From Algibacter lectus (GTDB taxonomy: Bacteria; Bacteroidota; Bacteroidia; Flavobacteriales; Flavobacteriaceae), in contig NZ_FOLN01000002.1 in NCBI RefSeq assembly GCF_900112395.1, forward strand, positions 558,001 to 622,000: 64,000 nt of DNA. Reading direction: 5' to 3'. Shown here piece after piece: positions 1-8,866 of this stretch. How positions within the stretch are numbered: the first letter of the stretch is position 1; every line of letters starts with the position of its first letter. The position numbers and the translations under genes are program-made. Under the pieces are notes generated by a model. That model searched no databases. It was not told the DNA's origin and saw nothing but the letters and a program-made list of their open reading frames with translations.

Positions 1-405
1 TAGAGATTGTGGTATGGTTTTCATGGCCATACTGTGTTTTTCGATTTCCGTATTACCAAAATAATTAGTTTTAGATCCCGAAGCCACCACTAAATAATCA
101 AATTTTAAATCGCCAATATTCGTTTTTATGGTATTGCAAGTGGTATCAATTTCATTTACTTCTGCAAGCCTAAAGTGAAAGTTTGGAAAATCTTTTAAAA
201 TTTTACGAATGGGATATGCTATGGAGTCTGGCTCTAGTCCACCGGTAGATACTTGGTATAATAACGGTTGAAATGTATGATAGTTATGTTTATCCAAGAG
301 TACCACTTGTACTTCTTGTTTTGATAATTTTCTTGCTAAGGCAATTCCTGCAAAACCGCCACCAATTATAATAATTCGTGGGTAACTTGTTTTAGGTATG
401 TTCAT
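1..405 (-). CDS. Type II NADH dehydrogenase (NDH-2), N-terminal part, cut by window edge
   Basis: Reading the minus strand from the ATG at 403-405 gives 135 codons with no stop before the window edge. The protein begins with a Rossmann FAD-binding motif (IIIIGGGFAGIALARKL, residues 11-27), then HNYHTFQPLLYQVSTGGLEP, typical of membrane-associated FAD-dependent NADH:quinone oxidoreductases, and a second FAD contact (DYLVVASGSKTNYFG). Such enzymes pass electrons from NADH to menaquinone at the inner face of the cytoplasmic membrane without pumping protons. It is divergent from the dihydrolipoyl dehydrogenase at 582. The C-terminal NADH-binding domain and membrane anchor lie outside the window, so a related FAD oxidoreductase is not fully excluded. 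Confidence 0.85.
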   Translation of the reverse strand, partial: MNIPKTSYPRIIIIGGGFAGIALARKLSKQEVQVVLLDKHNYHTFQPLLYQVSTGGLEPDSIAYPIRKILKDFPNFHFRLAEVNEIDTTCNTIKTNIGDLKFDYLVVASGSKTNYFGNTEIEKHSMAMKTIPQSL

Positions 406-581
406 AAATAATAACTTGCAAAGCAAAGGTAGTAAAACAAAGGTAAATTCCATTTATTACTGGGGCTTCTAATTTATTGAAAACCAAAAGGAACAGGAGC
501 GTGCTTTTTTTTTCGATTTAAGGCTTTGTTAATTCATTATTACATTTCGATTTTGTAAATTCGTAACCTAAAAATTAACAA

Positions 582-1958
582 ATGAGTAAATACGATATTA
601 TTGTTCTTGGAAGTGGTCCTGGTGGTTATGTAACAGCTATTAGAGCATCACAATTAGGTTTTAAAACTGCTATTGTTGAAAAAGAAAATCTTGGTGGGGT
701 TTGTTTAAACTGGGGTTGTATTCCAACCAAAGCCTTATTAAAATCTGCTCAAGTTTTTGAATATCTAAAACATGCTGAAGATTACGGTTTAAAAGTAACA
801 GATGCAGAACACGATTTTGATGCTGTTGTAAAACGTAGCCGTAACGTTGCAGACGGTATGAGTAAAGGTGTTCAGTTTTTACTAAAGAAAAATAAAGTAG
901 ACGTAATTGATGGTTTTGGAAAACTTAAACCAGGTAAAAAAATAGATGTTGATGGTACTGAATATAGCGCCGACAATATTATTATAGCTACAGGTGCTCG
1001 CTCTCGTGAGTTACCAAACTTACCGCAAGATGGTAAAAAAGTTATTGGATACAGACAAGCCTTAACGTTAAAAGAACAACCTAAGAAAATGATTGTGGTT
1101 GGTTCTGGAGCTATTGGTGTTGAGTTCGCATACTTTTACAACTCTATGGGAACTGATGTAACTATTGTTGAATATTTACCAAACATTGTACCTGTTGAAG
1201 ATGAAGACGTATCTAAATTAGTTGAGCGTTCTTTCAAAAAATCTGGTATTAAAGTAATGACTTCTGCTGAAGTGACTACTGTTGATACATCTGGAGAAGG
1301 TGTGAAAGCTACAGTTAAAACTAGTAAAGGTGAAGAAATTCTTGAAGCTGATATTATTTTAAGCGCTGTTGGTATTAAAACAAACATTGAAAACATTGGA
1401 TTAGAAGATGTTGGAATTGTTGTGGATAGAGATAAAGTAATTGTTAACGATTTTTACCAAACTAATATTCCTGGATATTTTGCTATTGGAGATATTACTC
1501 CTGGGCCTGCTTTAGCACACGTTGCTTCTGCTGAAGGTATACTTTGTGTAGAAAAATTAGCTGGACAACACGTTGAAGCTTTAGACTACGGAAACATTCC
1601 TGGTTGTACTTACTGTACTCCTGAGATTGCATCTGTTGGTATCACTGAAAAGCAAGCTAAAGAACAAGGTTTAGATGTAAAGATTGGTAAATTCCCTTTC
1701 TCTGCTTCTGGAAAAGCTAGTGCTGGTGGAAACAAAGAAGGTTTTGTAAAAGTAATTTTTGATGCTAAGTACGGCGAATGGTTAGGATGCCATATGGTTG
1801 GTGCTGGTGTTACTGATATGATTGCTGAAGCTGTTTTAGGTAGAAAATTAGAAACTACAGGTCATGAAGTTTTAAAAACCATTCACCCACACCCAACAAT
1901 GAGTGAGGCCGTTATGGAAGCTGTTGCAGCTGCTTATGATGAAGTAATACATATCTAA
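582..1958 (+). CDS. lpdA: Dihydrolipoyl dehydrogenase (E3), paralogue 1
   Basis: This 458-aa flavoprotein reoxidises dihydrolipoamide of 2-oxoacid dehydrogenase complexes with NAD+. Visible are the FAD motif GSGPGGYVTAIRA near the N-terminus, the redox disulfide C41-LNWG-C46 in GGVCLNWGCIPTKALL, the NAD-binding VVGSGAIGVEFA, the second FAD motif FAIGDITPG, and the C-terminal HPHPTMSEAV with the active-site His-Glu pair. Length is normal for the family. A second E3 at 48621-50021 has CLNVGC instead of CLNWGC, so the two are diverged paralogues. Which complex each serves (pyruvate, 2-oxoglutarate or branched-chain) cannot be told from the window because no E1/E2 genes are adjacent. A strong hairpin terminator follows. 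Confidence 0.93.
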   Translation: MSKYDIIVLGSGPGGYVTAIRASQLGFKTAIVEKENLGGVCLNWGCIPTKALLKSAQVFEYLKHAEDYGLKVTDAEHDFDAVVKRSRNVADGMSKGVQFLLKKNKVDVIDGFGKLKPGKKIDVDGTEYSADNIIIATGARSRELPNLPQDGKKVIGYRQALTLKEQPKKMIVVGSGAIGVEFAYFYNSMGTDVTIVEYLPNIVPVEDEDVSKLVERSFKKSGIKVMTSAEVTTVDTSGEGVKATVKTSKGEEILEADIILSAVGIKTNIENIGLEDVGIVVDRDKVIVNDFYQTNIPGYFAIGDITPGPALAHVASAEGILCVEKLAGQHVEALDYGNIPGCTYCTPEIASVGITEKQAKEQGLDVKIGKFPFSASGKASAGGNKEGFVKVIFDAKYGEWLGCHMVGAGVTDMIAEAVLGRKLETTGHEVLKTIHPHPTMSEAVMEAVAAAYDEVIHI

Positions 1959-1980
1959 TACTATTAGATATTATAAATAT

Positions 1981-2021
1981 AAAAAGTGCGATTCAATATA
2001 TTTTGAATCGCACTTTTTTTT
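1981..2021. terminator. Bidirectional intrinsic terminator between lpdA and the convergent outer-membrane gene
   Basis: A 16-bp perfect inverted repeat (AAAAAGTGCGATTCAA at 1981-1996 with its complement at 2003-2018) is followed by a T-run on the plus strand and by five Ts on the minus strand. It sits exactly between two convergent genes and can end both transcripts. Confidence 0.9.
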
Positions 2022-2518
2022 TAGAATTTATATTTGCCGCTTAGTTTAAAAATAGAATTTGTAGTTGGTAAGTTTGAATTAAATGGCGCATCATCGGTTA
2101 AATTATAATTTAGCCTAGCCTCCATTAAAAACGATTCAGTAAAATCGTATTGCACACCTAAAGTTCCTGATGTAGATACATCTTCAATAACACCATTTTT
2201 TAATAATAAACGTGTTGTTGGCCCAAACATAACACTAAATTTTTGAGTAAAACTGTATTTTGCAAGTATTGGAAATTCTTTCACCTTATAGTTTGTATTA
2301 AAACCTCCAAAGTTGGTTTCAATATTCTCTGCACGGATGTTCCAATTATCACTTATTCTATATTCCGAAAAGTAGTTTGAAAATGGTAAAACGCTGTTGT
2401 TTATGTTAACATCATCGGTTATCTCAAAGGCATCTTCCTTCTCTTTAGAATTTTCTTGAGCATTTACAATAAAAAATACAGGGCAGATAAAAAACAGAAT
2501 AAGTAATTTTTGTTTCAT
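2021..2518 (-). CDS. Small secreted protein, probable outer-membrane beta-barrel
   Basis: This 165-aa protein has a clear signal peptide (MKQKLLILFFICPVFFIVNA, cleavage after NA|QE). The mature part alternates aromatic and hydrophilic residues in strand-like runs (IRAENIETNF, FPILAKYSFTQKFSVMFG, GTLGVQYDFTESFLMEARLNYNL) and ends in phenylalanine (KYKF), as is usual for outer-membrane barrels. I do not recognise a named family. It is monocistronic, running towards the lpdA terminator. Function is unknown; a small porin-like or adhesin-like barrel is an inference from composition. Confidence 0.75.
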   Translation of the reverse strand: MKQKLLILFFICPVFFIVNAQENSKEKEDAFEITDDVNINNSVLPFSNYFSEYRISDNWNIRAENIETNFGGFNTNYKVKEFPILAKYSFTQKFSVMFGPTTRLLLKNGVIEDVSTSGTLGVQYDFTESFLMEARLNYNLTDDAPFNSNLPTTNSIFKLSGKYKF

Positions 2519-2611
2519 ATATAAATTATCGTAAACTTAATACTACACAAATTTAACCTTAATACCTGTTAATCTTTCACAATTTATTTATAATTTAAAC
2601 TTAAAAGATTT

Positions 2612-3028
2612 TTACAAAAAGCTCTGTATAGCCAATCCGTAACTTGCCATACCAAAACCTAATATAACCCCTTTAGCATTTGGTGAAATGTAAGACTGGT
2701 GACGAAAAGCTTCGCGACCAAATGTATTAGAAATATGTACTTCTACAACAGGAGTGGAAATTCCTTTTATAGCATCGCCAATACCGATGGATGTGTGCGT
2801 ATAAGCTCCTGCATTTAAAATAATACCATCTATACTAAAACCAACTTCGTGCAACTTATCTATAATCTCTCCCTCTATGTTAGACTGAAAATACTCTAAA
2901 CTTACCGATGGATACTTTTCTTTTAATTCACTAAAAAAAGCTTCAAAAGTTAAGCTACCATAAATTTCTGGTTCGCGTTTACCTAACAAATTTAGATTTG
3001 GCCCGTTGATGATCATTAGTTTTTTCAT
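2612..3028 (-). CDS. aroQ: Type II 3-dehydroquinate dehydratase
   Basis: The 138-aa enzyme performs the third step of the shikimate pathway, dehydrating 3-dehydroquinate to 3-dehydroshikimate in the cytoplasm. Diagnostic motifs are INGPNLNLLGKREPEIYGS at the N-terminus (Arg and Tyr of the active-site lid), FQSNIEGEIIDKLH, the catalytic region ILNAGAYTHTSIGIGDAI, and VEVHISNTFGREAFRHQSY. Size matches the family (about 140-150 aa). It lies head-to-tail after the outer-membrane gene at 3112-3732 on the same strand; the xerD-like gene is divergent just upstream, a neighbourhood common in Flavobacteriaceae. Confidence 0.96.
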   Translation of the reverse strand: MKKLMIINGPNLNLLGKREPEIYGSLTFEAFFSELKEKYPSVSLEYFQSNIEGEIIDKLHEVGFSIDGIILNAGAYTHTSIGIGDAIKGISTPVVEVHISNTFGREAFRHQSYISPNAKGVILGFGMASYGLAIQSFL

Positions 3029-3056
3029 ATGGTAAATATATTTAATTTTTACGCAT

Positions 3057-3090
3057 AAAAAAAGGAAGCCTTTACGACTTCCTTTTTTTT
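3057..3090 (-). terminator. Terminator of the outer-membrane protein gene at 3112-3732
   Basis: The hairpin AAAAAAAGGAAG / CTTCCTTTTTTTT with a 9-nt loop lies 22 nt past the stop codon in the minus direction and is followed there by a run of seven Ts. It separates the gene from aroQ. Confidence 0.8.
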
Positions 3091-3111
3091 ATTTTCAATA
3101 ACTATTATTAC

Positions 3112-3732
3112 TTAGAATACGAATAATACTCCAAATTTAGCAGTTCCACCAAAAGGATTGTTTACTTCACCTACTCCAAACTCAAAACTGTTTGTAGCTT
3201 TAGCTCCAGATACATCTACTTTAGAAGAAGAGTATGCTAAAACATTATCTAATCCGAAAGTAAGTGCAATGTTTTCTTTTACAAAATAGTTAAGACCTAA
3301 ATCTAGACCAGCTCCAATTGAATTCACTTTAACATCAGAAATTTTGTCATCTAATGTGTTATACCCAACACCAAGTTCAGTATACGTTTTAAAACGTTTT
3401 CCTAAATCTAAAAAGTAATAACGTCCAAAAGCACCAATTCCAACATTTGAGTTTTTAGAAGTGTCAGTTCCAGAAGCAGAAGTTTTAGCTGTACCAAAAT
3501 CTAATTGAACACCAACTGCTAAATCATCATTTAAAAAATAACCTACTTTTGGTGTAAAGTTAAAAGTGTTAGATTTTGTATCAAAGTTTTTGTCATTAGT
3601 ACTGCTAAAACCTAAACTTCCTTCAACAAAAACGTTACCTTCTCCAAAACCAAATTCAGTAGTATCATCTTGTGCATTTACTGTAGTAAATCCGAAAACT
3701 GCAATTGCCGCAGCAAAAAATAATTTTTTCAT
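3112..3732 (-). CDS. Outer-membrane beta-barrel protein (porin/OmpW-like fold)
   Basis: The 206-aa protein has the signal peptide MKKLFFAAAIAVFGFTTVNA|QDD. The mature protein is Gly/Ala-rich with alternating strands (FVEGSLGFSSTN, FTPKVGYFLNDDLAVGVQLDFG, VGIGAFGRYYFLDLG, TELGVGYNTL, GLDLGLNYFVKENIALTFGLDNVLAYSSS) and ends AKFGVLFVF, an aromatic C-terminus expected for insertion by the BAM machinery. This layout fits the eight-stranded outer-membrane family common in Bacteroidota. Its cargo or ligand is unknown. It has its own terminator. Confidence 0.85.
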   Translation of the reverse strand: MKKLFFAAAIAVFGFTTVNAQDDTTEFGFGEGNVFVEGSLGFSSTNDKNFDTKSNTFNFTPKVGYFLNDDLAVGVQLDFGTAKTSASGTDTSKNSNVGIGAFGRYYFLDLGKRFKTYTELGVGYNTLDDKISDVKVNSIGAGLDLGLNYFVKENIALTFGLDNVLAYSSSKVDVSGAKATNSFEFGVGEVNNPFGGTAKFGVLFVF

Positions 3733-4018
3733 AATTAAATTGTTTTATTTTAAATATTCCGCAAATTAAAGACTGTTTACCCGTTAAATTAACACTTAAT
3801 CCCGCTTTGTGATAATTTTAACATTGTTTAGACTACAACTCATTGGTAATCAATATCTACAGAAAAAACTTTTTTTTTAACATAAAAAAAGCCGAAAATC
3901 AGTTTTTTTTCATCCTTAAATACACTGTGATTTCTTATTCATTTGTTTATTAAATACTTCCAAAAATATGAGCAATCCAATCTCTATTTAATCCAAAAAA
4001 TTCTTTACTTTTATCATA

Positions 4019-4915
4019 ATGAAATGGAGTCAAGCTTTAAAAGATTATACCTTTTATCTAAAAATAGAAAGAGGGTTATCTCAAAATTCAATTAACAGCT
4101 ATGTACTAGATGTTGAAAAATTAATATCTTTTTTAGAGGAAAAAGATATTAACGAAACAGCTATTTCAATTACAGATGAAACCATTAGAGAATTTATCTA
4201 TAACACCTCTAAACATATTAACGAGCGTTCACAGTCTCGATTAATATCTGGTTTACGTAGTTTTTTTAATTACTTGGTTTTCGAAGATTATAGACCAGAC
4301 AACCCTTTGGAGCTTATAGAATCTCCTAAAATAGGAAGAAAACTTCCAGACACCTTATCAGAAGAAGAAATTGATAACCTTATAAAAGCCATAGATTTAA
4401 GCAAACCAGAAGGCGAACGTAATAGAGCCATGTTAGAAACACTATATGGCTGTGGCTTGCGTGTTAGTGAATTGGTGAATTTAAAACTATCGGATTTATT
4501 TTTTGAAGAAGGCTTTATAAAAGTTACCGGTAAAGGAGACAAACAGCGTTTTGTACCTATTATTGATGTTACTAAAAAATATATTGATATTTACAGAAAA
4601 GATATTAGAAAACACATGAACATTCAAGCAGGTTTTGAAGATACTTTGTTTTTAAACCGTCGGGGTAAACAATTAACAAGAGCCATGATTTTTACCATTA
4701 TAAAACAGTTGGCAGTGAAAATAGATTTAAATAAAAGTATTTCTCCACATACATTTAGACATTCTTTTGCAACACATTTACTTCAAAACAATGCAGATTT
4801 AAGATCGATACAGCTTATGCTTGGGCACGAAAGTATAACCACCACCGAAATCTATGTGCACTTAGACAGAAACCATTTAACTAAGGTTGTAGAGAAATTT
4901 CATCCAAGAAAATAG
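4019..4915 (+). CDS. xerD: Tyrosine recombinase of the XerC/XerD family
   Basis: The 298-aa protein is the size of Xer recombinases, which resolve chromosome dimers at dif. The N-terminal SAM-like core-binding domain (residues 1-90) is followed by a catalytic domain with the complete active site: R148 (GLRVSEL), K172 (VTGKGDKQR), H244 and R247 (HTFRHSFATHLL), H270 (LGHES) and the nucleophile Y279 (EIYVHL). It is divergent from aroQ rather than part of an island, there are no integrase-style N-terminal arm-binding extensions, and no att-like repeats are visible, so a housekeeping Xer role fits better than a phage integrase. XerC versus XerD cannot be separated with certainty. Confidence 0.92.
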   Translation: MKWSQALKDYTFYLKIERGLSQNSINSYVLDVEKLISFLEEKDINETAISITDETIREFIYNTSKHINERSQSRLISGLRSFFNYLVFEDYRPDNPLELIESPKIGRKLPDTLSEEEIDNLIKAIDLSKPEGERNRAMLETLYGCGLRVSELVNLKLSDLFFEEGFIKVTGKGDKQRFVPIIDVTKKYIDIYRKDIRKHMNIQAGFEDTLFLNRRGKQLTRAMIFTIIKQLAVKIDLNKSISPHTFRHSFATHLLQNNADLRSIQLMLGHESITTTEIYVHLDRNHLTKVVEKFHPRK

Positions 4916-5055
4916 TGCTTTTATCCGAGAAATATTGTTTCTTATGTAAGATTTGAAACAAAATCAAGACCAAAACTGTGACCTATTACTATTTAATGCG
5001 TCTAAATAGCACCTACTTATAATTCATATTACATTAATAACCCTAAGAAAACCAA

Positions 5056-6270
5056 ATGATTAAGCGTATATTCTCCCCTATTCGTCGTCTATTTGAACAT
5101 AGAACTAATTCTAATAACTCCAATAGTTTAAAATGGCAATTTGCTGTTGAAAACTCTAAAATTGGTGTTTGGGATTGGGATGCAAAGATGAACGAAGTGT
5201 TTTATTCAGTTGAATCTAAAAATATTTTAGGATACAATGATCATGAAATTGGTAACCATGCCGATGAATGGAACAAACGTGTACACCCAGAAGATAAAGC
5301 TGCTTACAATAGCGATTTTCAAAGACATATTACAGGCGAACTAGAACTCTACAAAAATGAACACCGTGTACTTTGTAAAGACGGTAGCTATAGATGGATT
5401 CTAGATAGCGGAAAAATTGTTAGTAAAGATAAAAACGGTAAACCGTTACGTATTATAGGTACACATATAGACATTACATCTCGCAAGCGGAATGAAGTGC
5501 TTCTAAATGAAAACTTCAACATAATTACAAGTCAAAATAAAAGACTTTATAATTTTACGCATATAGTTTCTCATAATTTAAGAACCCATATTGGTAACTT
5601 TAAAAACGTACTAGAGTTTCACGAGTCCTCTACAACGCAACAAGAAAAAGATGAAATGTTTAATTATTTAAAAACCATTTCGTCTGCGTTAACGACTACT
5701 ATCACCAATTTAAATGACGTTATTAGTGTAAACTCAGAGTATAACGACCTAAACAATAACATAGGCATAAATGGTGTAGTTAGAGAAACATTAGGTAATC
5801 TATCTATTGAAATAGCTACAAAAAGAGCGACTATAAACACAGACTTGCCTTCTAACTTATATCTTAAAGGAAACTCGTCTTATTTAGAAAGTATATTCCA
5901 TAACCTAATTTCTAACGCTGTAAAATACGTTCACCCTCAAAAGACACCAATAGTAAATATTAAAGGTGTTCAAACAGAGGAAGGCTTTGAAATTTCGATT
6001 TCGGACAACGGTATTGGTATTGATTTAGAAAAATATAAAGAGCAAGTTTTTGGAATGTACAACACATTTCACGAAAGCAGTAGAGACGATTCTGAAGGCA
6101 TAGGTTTATATCTTACTAAAATACAAGTTGAAGATTTAGGAGGTAAAATTACTATTGATAGTAAACTAAACGAAGGCACGACATTTAAACTCTTTTTTCC
6201 AAAAGAAAAAGCTTTCCTTCTTAATAAAAAAAAGGAAAGCTTTAATACGTCTTCTACTTTAAACCAGTAG
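5056..6270 (+). CDS. PAS-domain sensor histidine kinase
   Basis: This is a 404-aa protein without a convincing membrane segment. A PAS domain (about residues 27-145: WQFAVENSKIGVWDWD ... GYRWIL-like core ... IGTHIDITSRK) is followed by the phospho-acceptor box IVSHNLRTH with H173, the N-box NLISNAVKY, G1 DNGIGID and G2 GIGLYL of the HATPase domain. It should autophosphorylate on H173 in the cytoplasm; the signal read by the PAS domain is unknown. No response regulator is adjacent, so it is an orphan kinase. The last 20 codons contain an inverted repeat that acts as the terminator of the convergent rny gene. Confidence 0.9.
   Translation: MIKRIFSPIRRLFEHRTNSNNSNSLKWQFAVENSKIGVWDWDAKMNEVFYSVESKNILGYNDHEIGNHADEWNKRVHPEDKAAYNSDFQRHITGELELYKNEHRVLCKDGSYRWILDSGKIVSKDKNGKPLRIIGTHIDITSRKRNEVLLNENFNIITSQNKRLYNFTHIVSHNLRTHIGNFKNVLEFHESSTTQQEKDEMFNYLKTISSALTTTITNLNDVISVNSEYNDLNNNIGINGVVRETLGNLSIEIATKRATINTDLPSNLYLKGNSSYLESIFHNLISNAVKYVHPQKTPIVNIKGVQTEEGFEISISDNGIGIDLEKYKEQVFGMYNTFHESSRDDSEGIGLYLTKIQVEDLGGKITIDSKLNEGTTFKLFFPKEKAFLLNKKKESFNTSSTLNQ
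6208..6243 (-). terminator. Terminator of rny embedded in the 3' coding end of the histidine kinase gene
   Basis: AAAGCTTTCCTT (6208-6219) and AAGGAAAGCTTT (6232-6243) form a 12-bp perfect stem. In the minus direction it is followed by TTTTTCTTTT, and it begins 29 nt after the rny stop. On the plus strand the stem lies inside codons of the kinase gene. Confidence 0.8.
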
Positions 6271-6271
6271 T

Positions 6272-7846
6272 TTATTTTGCAATATTAACTGCTCTTGTTT
6301 CTCTAATTACAGTAACTTTTACTTGTCCTGGATACGTCATATCTGTTTGGATTTTCTGAGAAATATTAAACGACAAATCAGCAGCTGTTTGATCGTTAAC
6401 CTTTTCGCTTTCTACAATCACACGTAGTTCTCTACCGGCTTGAATAGCGTATGCTTTTTTAACACCACTAAATCCGAAAGCAATTTCCTCTAAGTCTTTT
6501 AAACGTTGAATATAACTATCTAATACTTGTCTACGTGCTCCTGGTCTTGCTCCTGAGATTGCATCACAAACTTGTATAATTGGCGCTAGTAAAGATTTCA
6601 TTTCAATTTCATCGTGGTGTGCTCCAATAGCATTTATTACATCGTCTTTCTCACCATATTTCTCAGCCCATTGCATTCCCAATATAGCATGTGGCGTTTC
6701 CATATCTGTTTCAGCATCTGGCACTTTTCCAATATCGTGTAATAACCCAGCACGTTTTGCAAGTTTAGGGTTTAAACCTAATTCTGCTGCCATCACTCCA
6801 CAAAGCTTAGCAACCTCACGTGAGTGTTGTAATAAGTTTTGTCCGTAAGATGAACGATATTTCATTCTACCAACCATTTTAATAAGTTCTGGGTGTAGAT
6901 TATGAATACCTAAATCGATAACCGTACGCTTACCAACTTCTATAATTTCCTGTTCTATTTGTTTTTGAGTTTTCTTAACTACTTCTTCAATTCGTGCAGG
7001 GTGAATTCTACCATCTGTCACTAATTTATGAAGTGATAATCTTGCTATTTCACGACGTACAGAATCGAAACAAGATAAGATAATAGCCTCTGGCGTATCA
7101 TCAACAATAATTTCTACTCCTGTAGCTGCTTCAATGGCACGTATATTTCTACCTTCACGACCAATAATACGTCCTTTAACATCATCAGATTCGATATTAA
7201 ATACAGATACACAGTTATCAACTGCTTCCTCTGTTCCAATACGCTGTATGGTGTTTATTATAATTTTCTTAGCGTCCTGTTCAGCTGTAAGCTTAGCTTC
7301 TTCTATAGAACTCTGTATAAAAGCCATCGCATCATTTTTAGCTTCACCTTTTAAAGACTCTACTAATTGCTCTTTAGCTTCTTCTGCCGAAAGACTAGAA
7401 ATAACTTCTAATTGTTGTACTTGACTTCTGTGTAATCTTTCAACCTCTTCTTGTTTGCTTTCTAATACATCAAGTCTGTGGTTATAGTCCTTTATTTTAC
7501 TCTCTAAACTATCGTTAGCTTTTTTACTCTTGGAAAGTTCATTTGATACTTGAGATTCTTTATCTCTAGTGCGCTTTTCAGCTTCACTCATTTTTTTATC
7601 ACGACTTAAAATAACCTTTTCGTGTTCTGCTTTTAGCTCTAAGAATTTTTCTTTAGCCTGTAGCATTTTATCTTTTTTAATACTCTCACCTTCTAGGTTA
7701 GCTTGTTTAAGTATTGATGCTGCATTTTTTTTAGCGTTTTTTATAAGTTTAGACGCATTGTTTTTTTCTAACGTTTTTGCTATAATAAAGCCTATTGCAA
7801 GCCCTAATATAACACCACCTACTGCAAATATAATTGAGTTATCCAT
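6272..7846 (-). CDS. rny: Ribonuclease Y
   Basis: This 524-aa endoribonuclease starts mRNA decay at the membrane. Domain order is canonical: an N-terminal membrane helix ([20 protein letters not shown]), a long Lys/Glu-rich coiled coil (about 25-185), a KH RNA-binding domain ([21 protein letters not shown]), and an HD metal-dependent phosphodiesterase domain ([16 protein letters not shown], then IGAHHDE). Length is as expected. In the minus direction it follows the coiled-coil gene, zapA and a 6S-like RNA, a conserved flavobacterial order. Its terminator lies in the convergent kinase gene. Confidence 0.96.
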   Translation of the reverse strand: MDNSIIFAVGGVILGLAIGFIIAKTLEKNNASKLIKNAKKNAASILKQANLEGESIKKDKMLQAKEKFLELKAEHEKVILSRDKKMSEAEKRTRDKESQVSNELSKSKKANDSLESKIKDYNHRLDVLESKQEEVERLHRSQVQQLEVISSLSAEEAKEQLVESLKGEAKNDAMAFIQSSIEEAKLTAEQDAKKIIINTIQRIGTEEAVDNCVSVFNIESDDVKGRIIGREGRNIRAIEAATGVEIIVDDTPEAIILSCFDSVRREIARLSLHKLVTDGRIHPARIEEVVKKTQKQIEQEIIEVGKRTVIDLGIHNLHPELIKMVGRMKYRSSYGQNLLQHSREVAKLCGVMAAELGLNPKLAKRAGLLHDIGKVPDAETDMETPHAILGMQWAEKYGEKDDVINAIGAHHDEIEMKSLLAPIIQVCDAISGARPGARRQVLDSYIQRLKDLEEIAFGFSGVKKAYAIQAGRELRVIVESEKVNDQTAADLSFNISQKIQTDMTYPGQVKVTVIRETRAVNIAK

Positions 7847-7873
7847 CGTTTAAATTAGTTGATTATAATATAT

Positions 7874-8065
7874 AAAAAAAGCCTACACTAGCATAAAGTT
7901 TTGTATAAACTCCTTAAAAACAAGTTTAGGGCTAACAAGCTGATCAAGGATCTGTCTAACACTAAATAAATTTAGTGTTGCAGCCTGCTTTTACAACTTA
8001 AACTCACCCTTTTTAAAGAATTAACGTTGAGTTTATCAAAAAAAATAACCAATGTAGGCAGTAAC
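7874..8065 (-). ncRNA. ssrS: 6S RNA-like non-coding RNA (candidate 6S-Flavo)
   Basis: The 244-bp gap between zapA and rny encodes a rod-like RNA on the minus strand. The closing helix pairs 8059-8049 with 7891-7881 (11 bp including two G-U) and runs straight into seven Us. A second helix pairs 8036-8029 with 7912-7905 (8 bp), leaving an internal bulge between the two. The tip is a strong hairpin, AACACTAA/TTAGTGTT within 7958-7979. Length (about 185 nt), shape with unpaired central parts, and location next to zapA match 6S RNA, which binds the housekeeping RNA polymerase holoenzyme. Rfam has a 6S-Flavo family for this group; membership was not tested. Exact 5' end is inferred. Confidence 0.75.
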
Positions 8066-8090
8066 TTTTTAGTTTATTTTAAAGAACGAA

Positions 8091-8384
8091 TTAAGAGCCT
8101 ATGTGAGAATCTAACAAACTATTAAGCGCAACAAGCTTTTCTTCAACATGCTCGTTTATATTTGTTTTATCTATAGACTTCTGCTCTACTTGAGATGCAA
8201 ATTGCAAGGCACACATAGCCAAAACGTCTTGTTTATCTCGAACAGAATAACTTTGCTCAAATTTTTTAATCATTACTTCAATGTTCTTTGCCGCCTTACG
8301 TAAACCTTCTTCTTGACTTGGGTCAATAGTTAAAGGATATACGCGATTAGCAATAGATAGCTTTATTTTAAGCTTGTCGGACAT
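8091..8384 (-). CDS. zapA: Cell division protein ZapA
   Basis: The 97-aa protein opens KLKIKLSIANRVYPLTIDPSQEEGLRKAA, the typical ZapA head (a beta-hairpin followed by E-E-x-L-R-x-A), and continues with an amphipathic helix (IEVMIKKFEQSYSVRDKQDVLAMCALQFA) for tetramer formation. ZapA bundles FtsZ filaments at midcell. The start lies 15 nt downstream of the coiled-coil gene at 8400-8690, implying co-transcription; the 6S-like RNA follows directly after the stop. Confidence 0.9.
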   Translation of the reverse strand: MSDKLKIKLSIANRVYPLTIDPSQEEGLRKAAKNIEVMIKKFEQSYSVRDKQDVLAMCALQFASQVEQKSIDKTNINEHVEEKLVALNSLLDSHIGS

Positions 8385-8399
8385 TGAATTTAATTAGCA

Positions 8400-8690
8400 C
8401 TATTCAGATAGTTGTCCAATACAATGGTCAATTTCTCTAATTAGGGCATTTATTTTAAGCTTAGTTTCTCTTTTATTATCGTCACCACCAAGCATTGAAT
8501 TTGCAATTTTAAGAGCTTCATATTTTTCTTCCCAATTAGCATTTAGCTTTTTTTGGTTCAAAATTTCCTGCTTTGAAACTTCTAATTCTTCATTTAATTT
8601 CAAATTAGTTTGCTTTAAAAGCTCTATTTTATGTAATACTTTGCTAATTTTGTTTTCTAACGAATCTACAATATCCTCAATATTACTCAT
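8400..8690 (-). CDS. Short coiled-coil protein upstream of zapA
   Basis: The 96-aa protein is almost entirely helical and charged (SLENKISKVLHKIELLKQTN, LKLNEELEVSKQEILNQKK), with heptad spacing over residues 5-65 and a short C-terminal segment KLKINALIREIDHCIGQL. No catalytic motif or membrane segment is present. Its position 15 nt before zapA suggests a divisome accessory role similar to ZapB, but this is inference from context and coiled-coil character, not sequence similarity that I can show. Confidence 0.8.
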   Translation of the reverse strand: MSNIEDIVDSLENKISKVLHKIELLKQTNLKLNEELEVSKQEILNQKKLNANWEEKYEALKIANSMLGGDDNKRETKLKINALIREIDHCIGQLSE

Positions 8691-8866
8691 TTACAAATTT
8701 CAATACTTATCTTACAAAGTTAACCAAGTTCGCTATAAATTACAATAGTTTTTCAATAAATTTTTAGATTATTCCTTTAAACTCCTTTTAAATACAATGG
8801 CTTAGTTTTTGCTTTATTCTTTGTGTTTTCATCTCAAATTAATATTTTAGCAGTTACATTTATTCT

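Noticed and set aside
4019-4915. Phage or island integrase
   Set aside because: It is a short, Xer-sized recombinase in a conserved housekeeping neighbourhood without att repeats or cargo genes.
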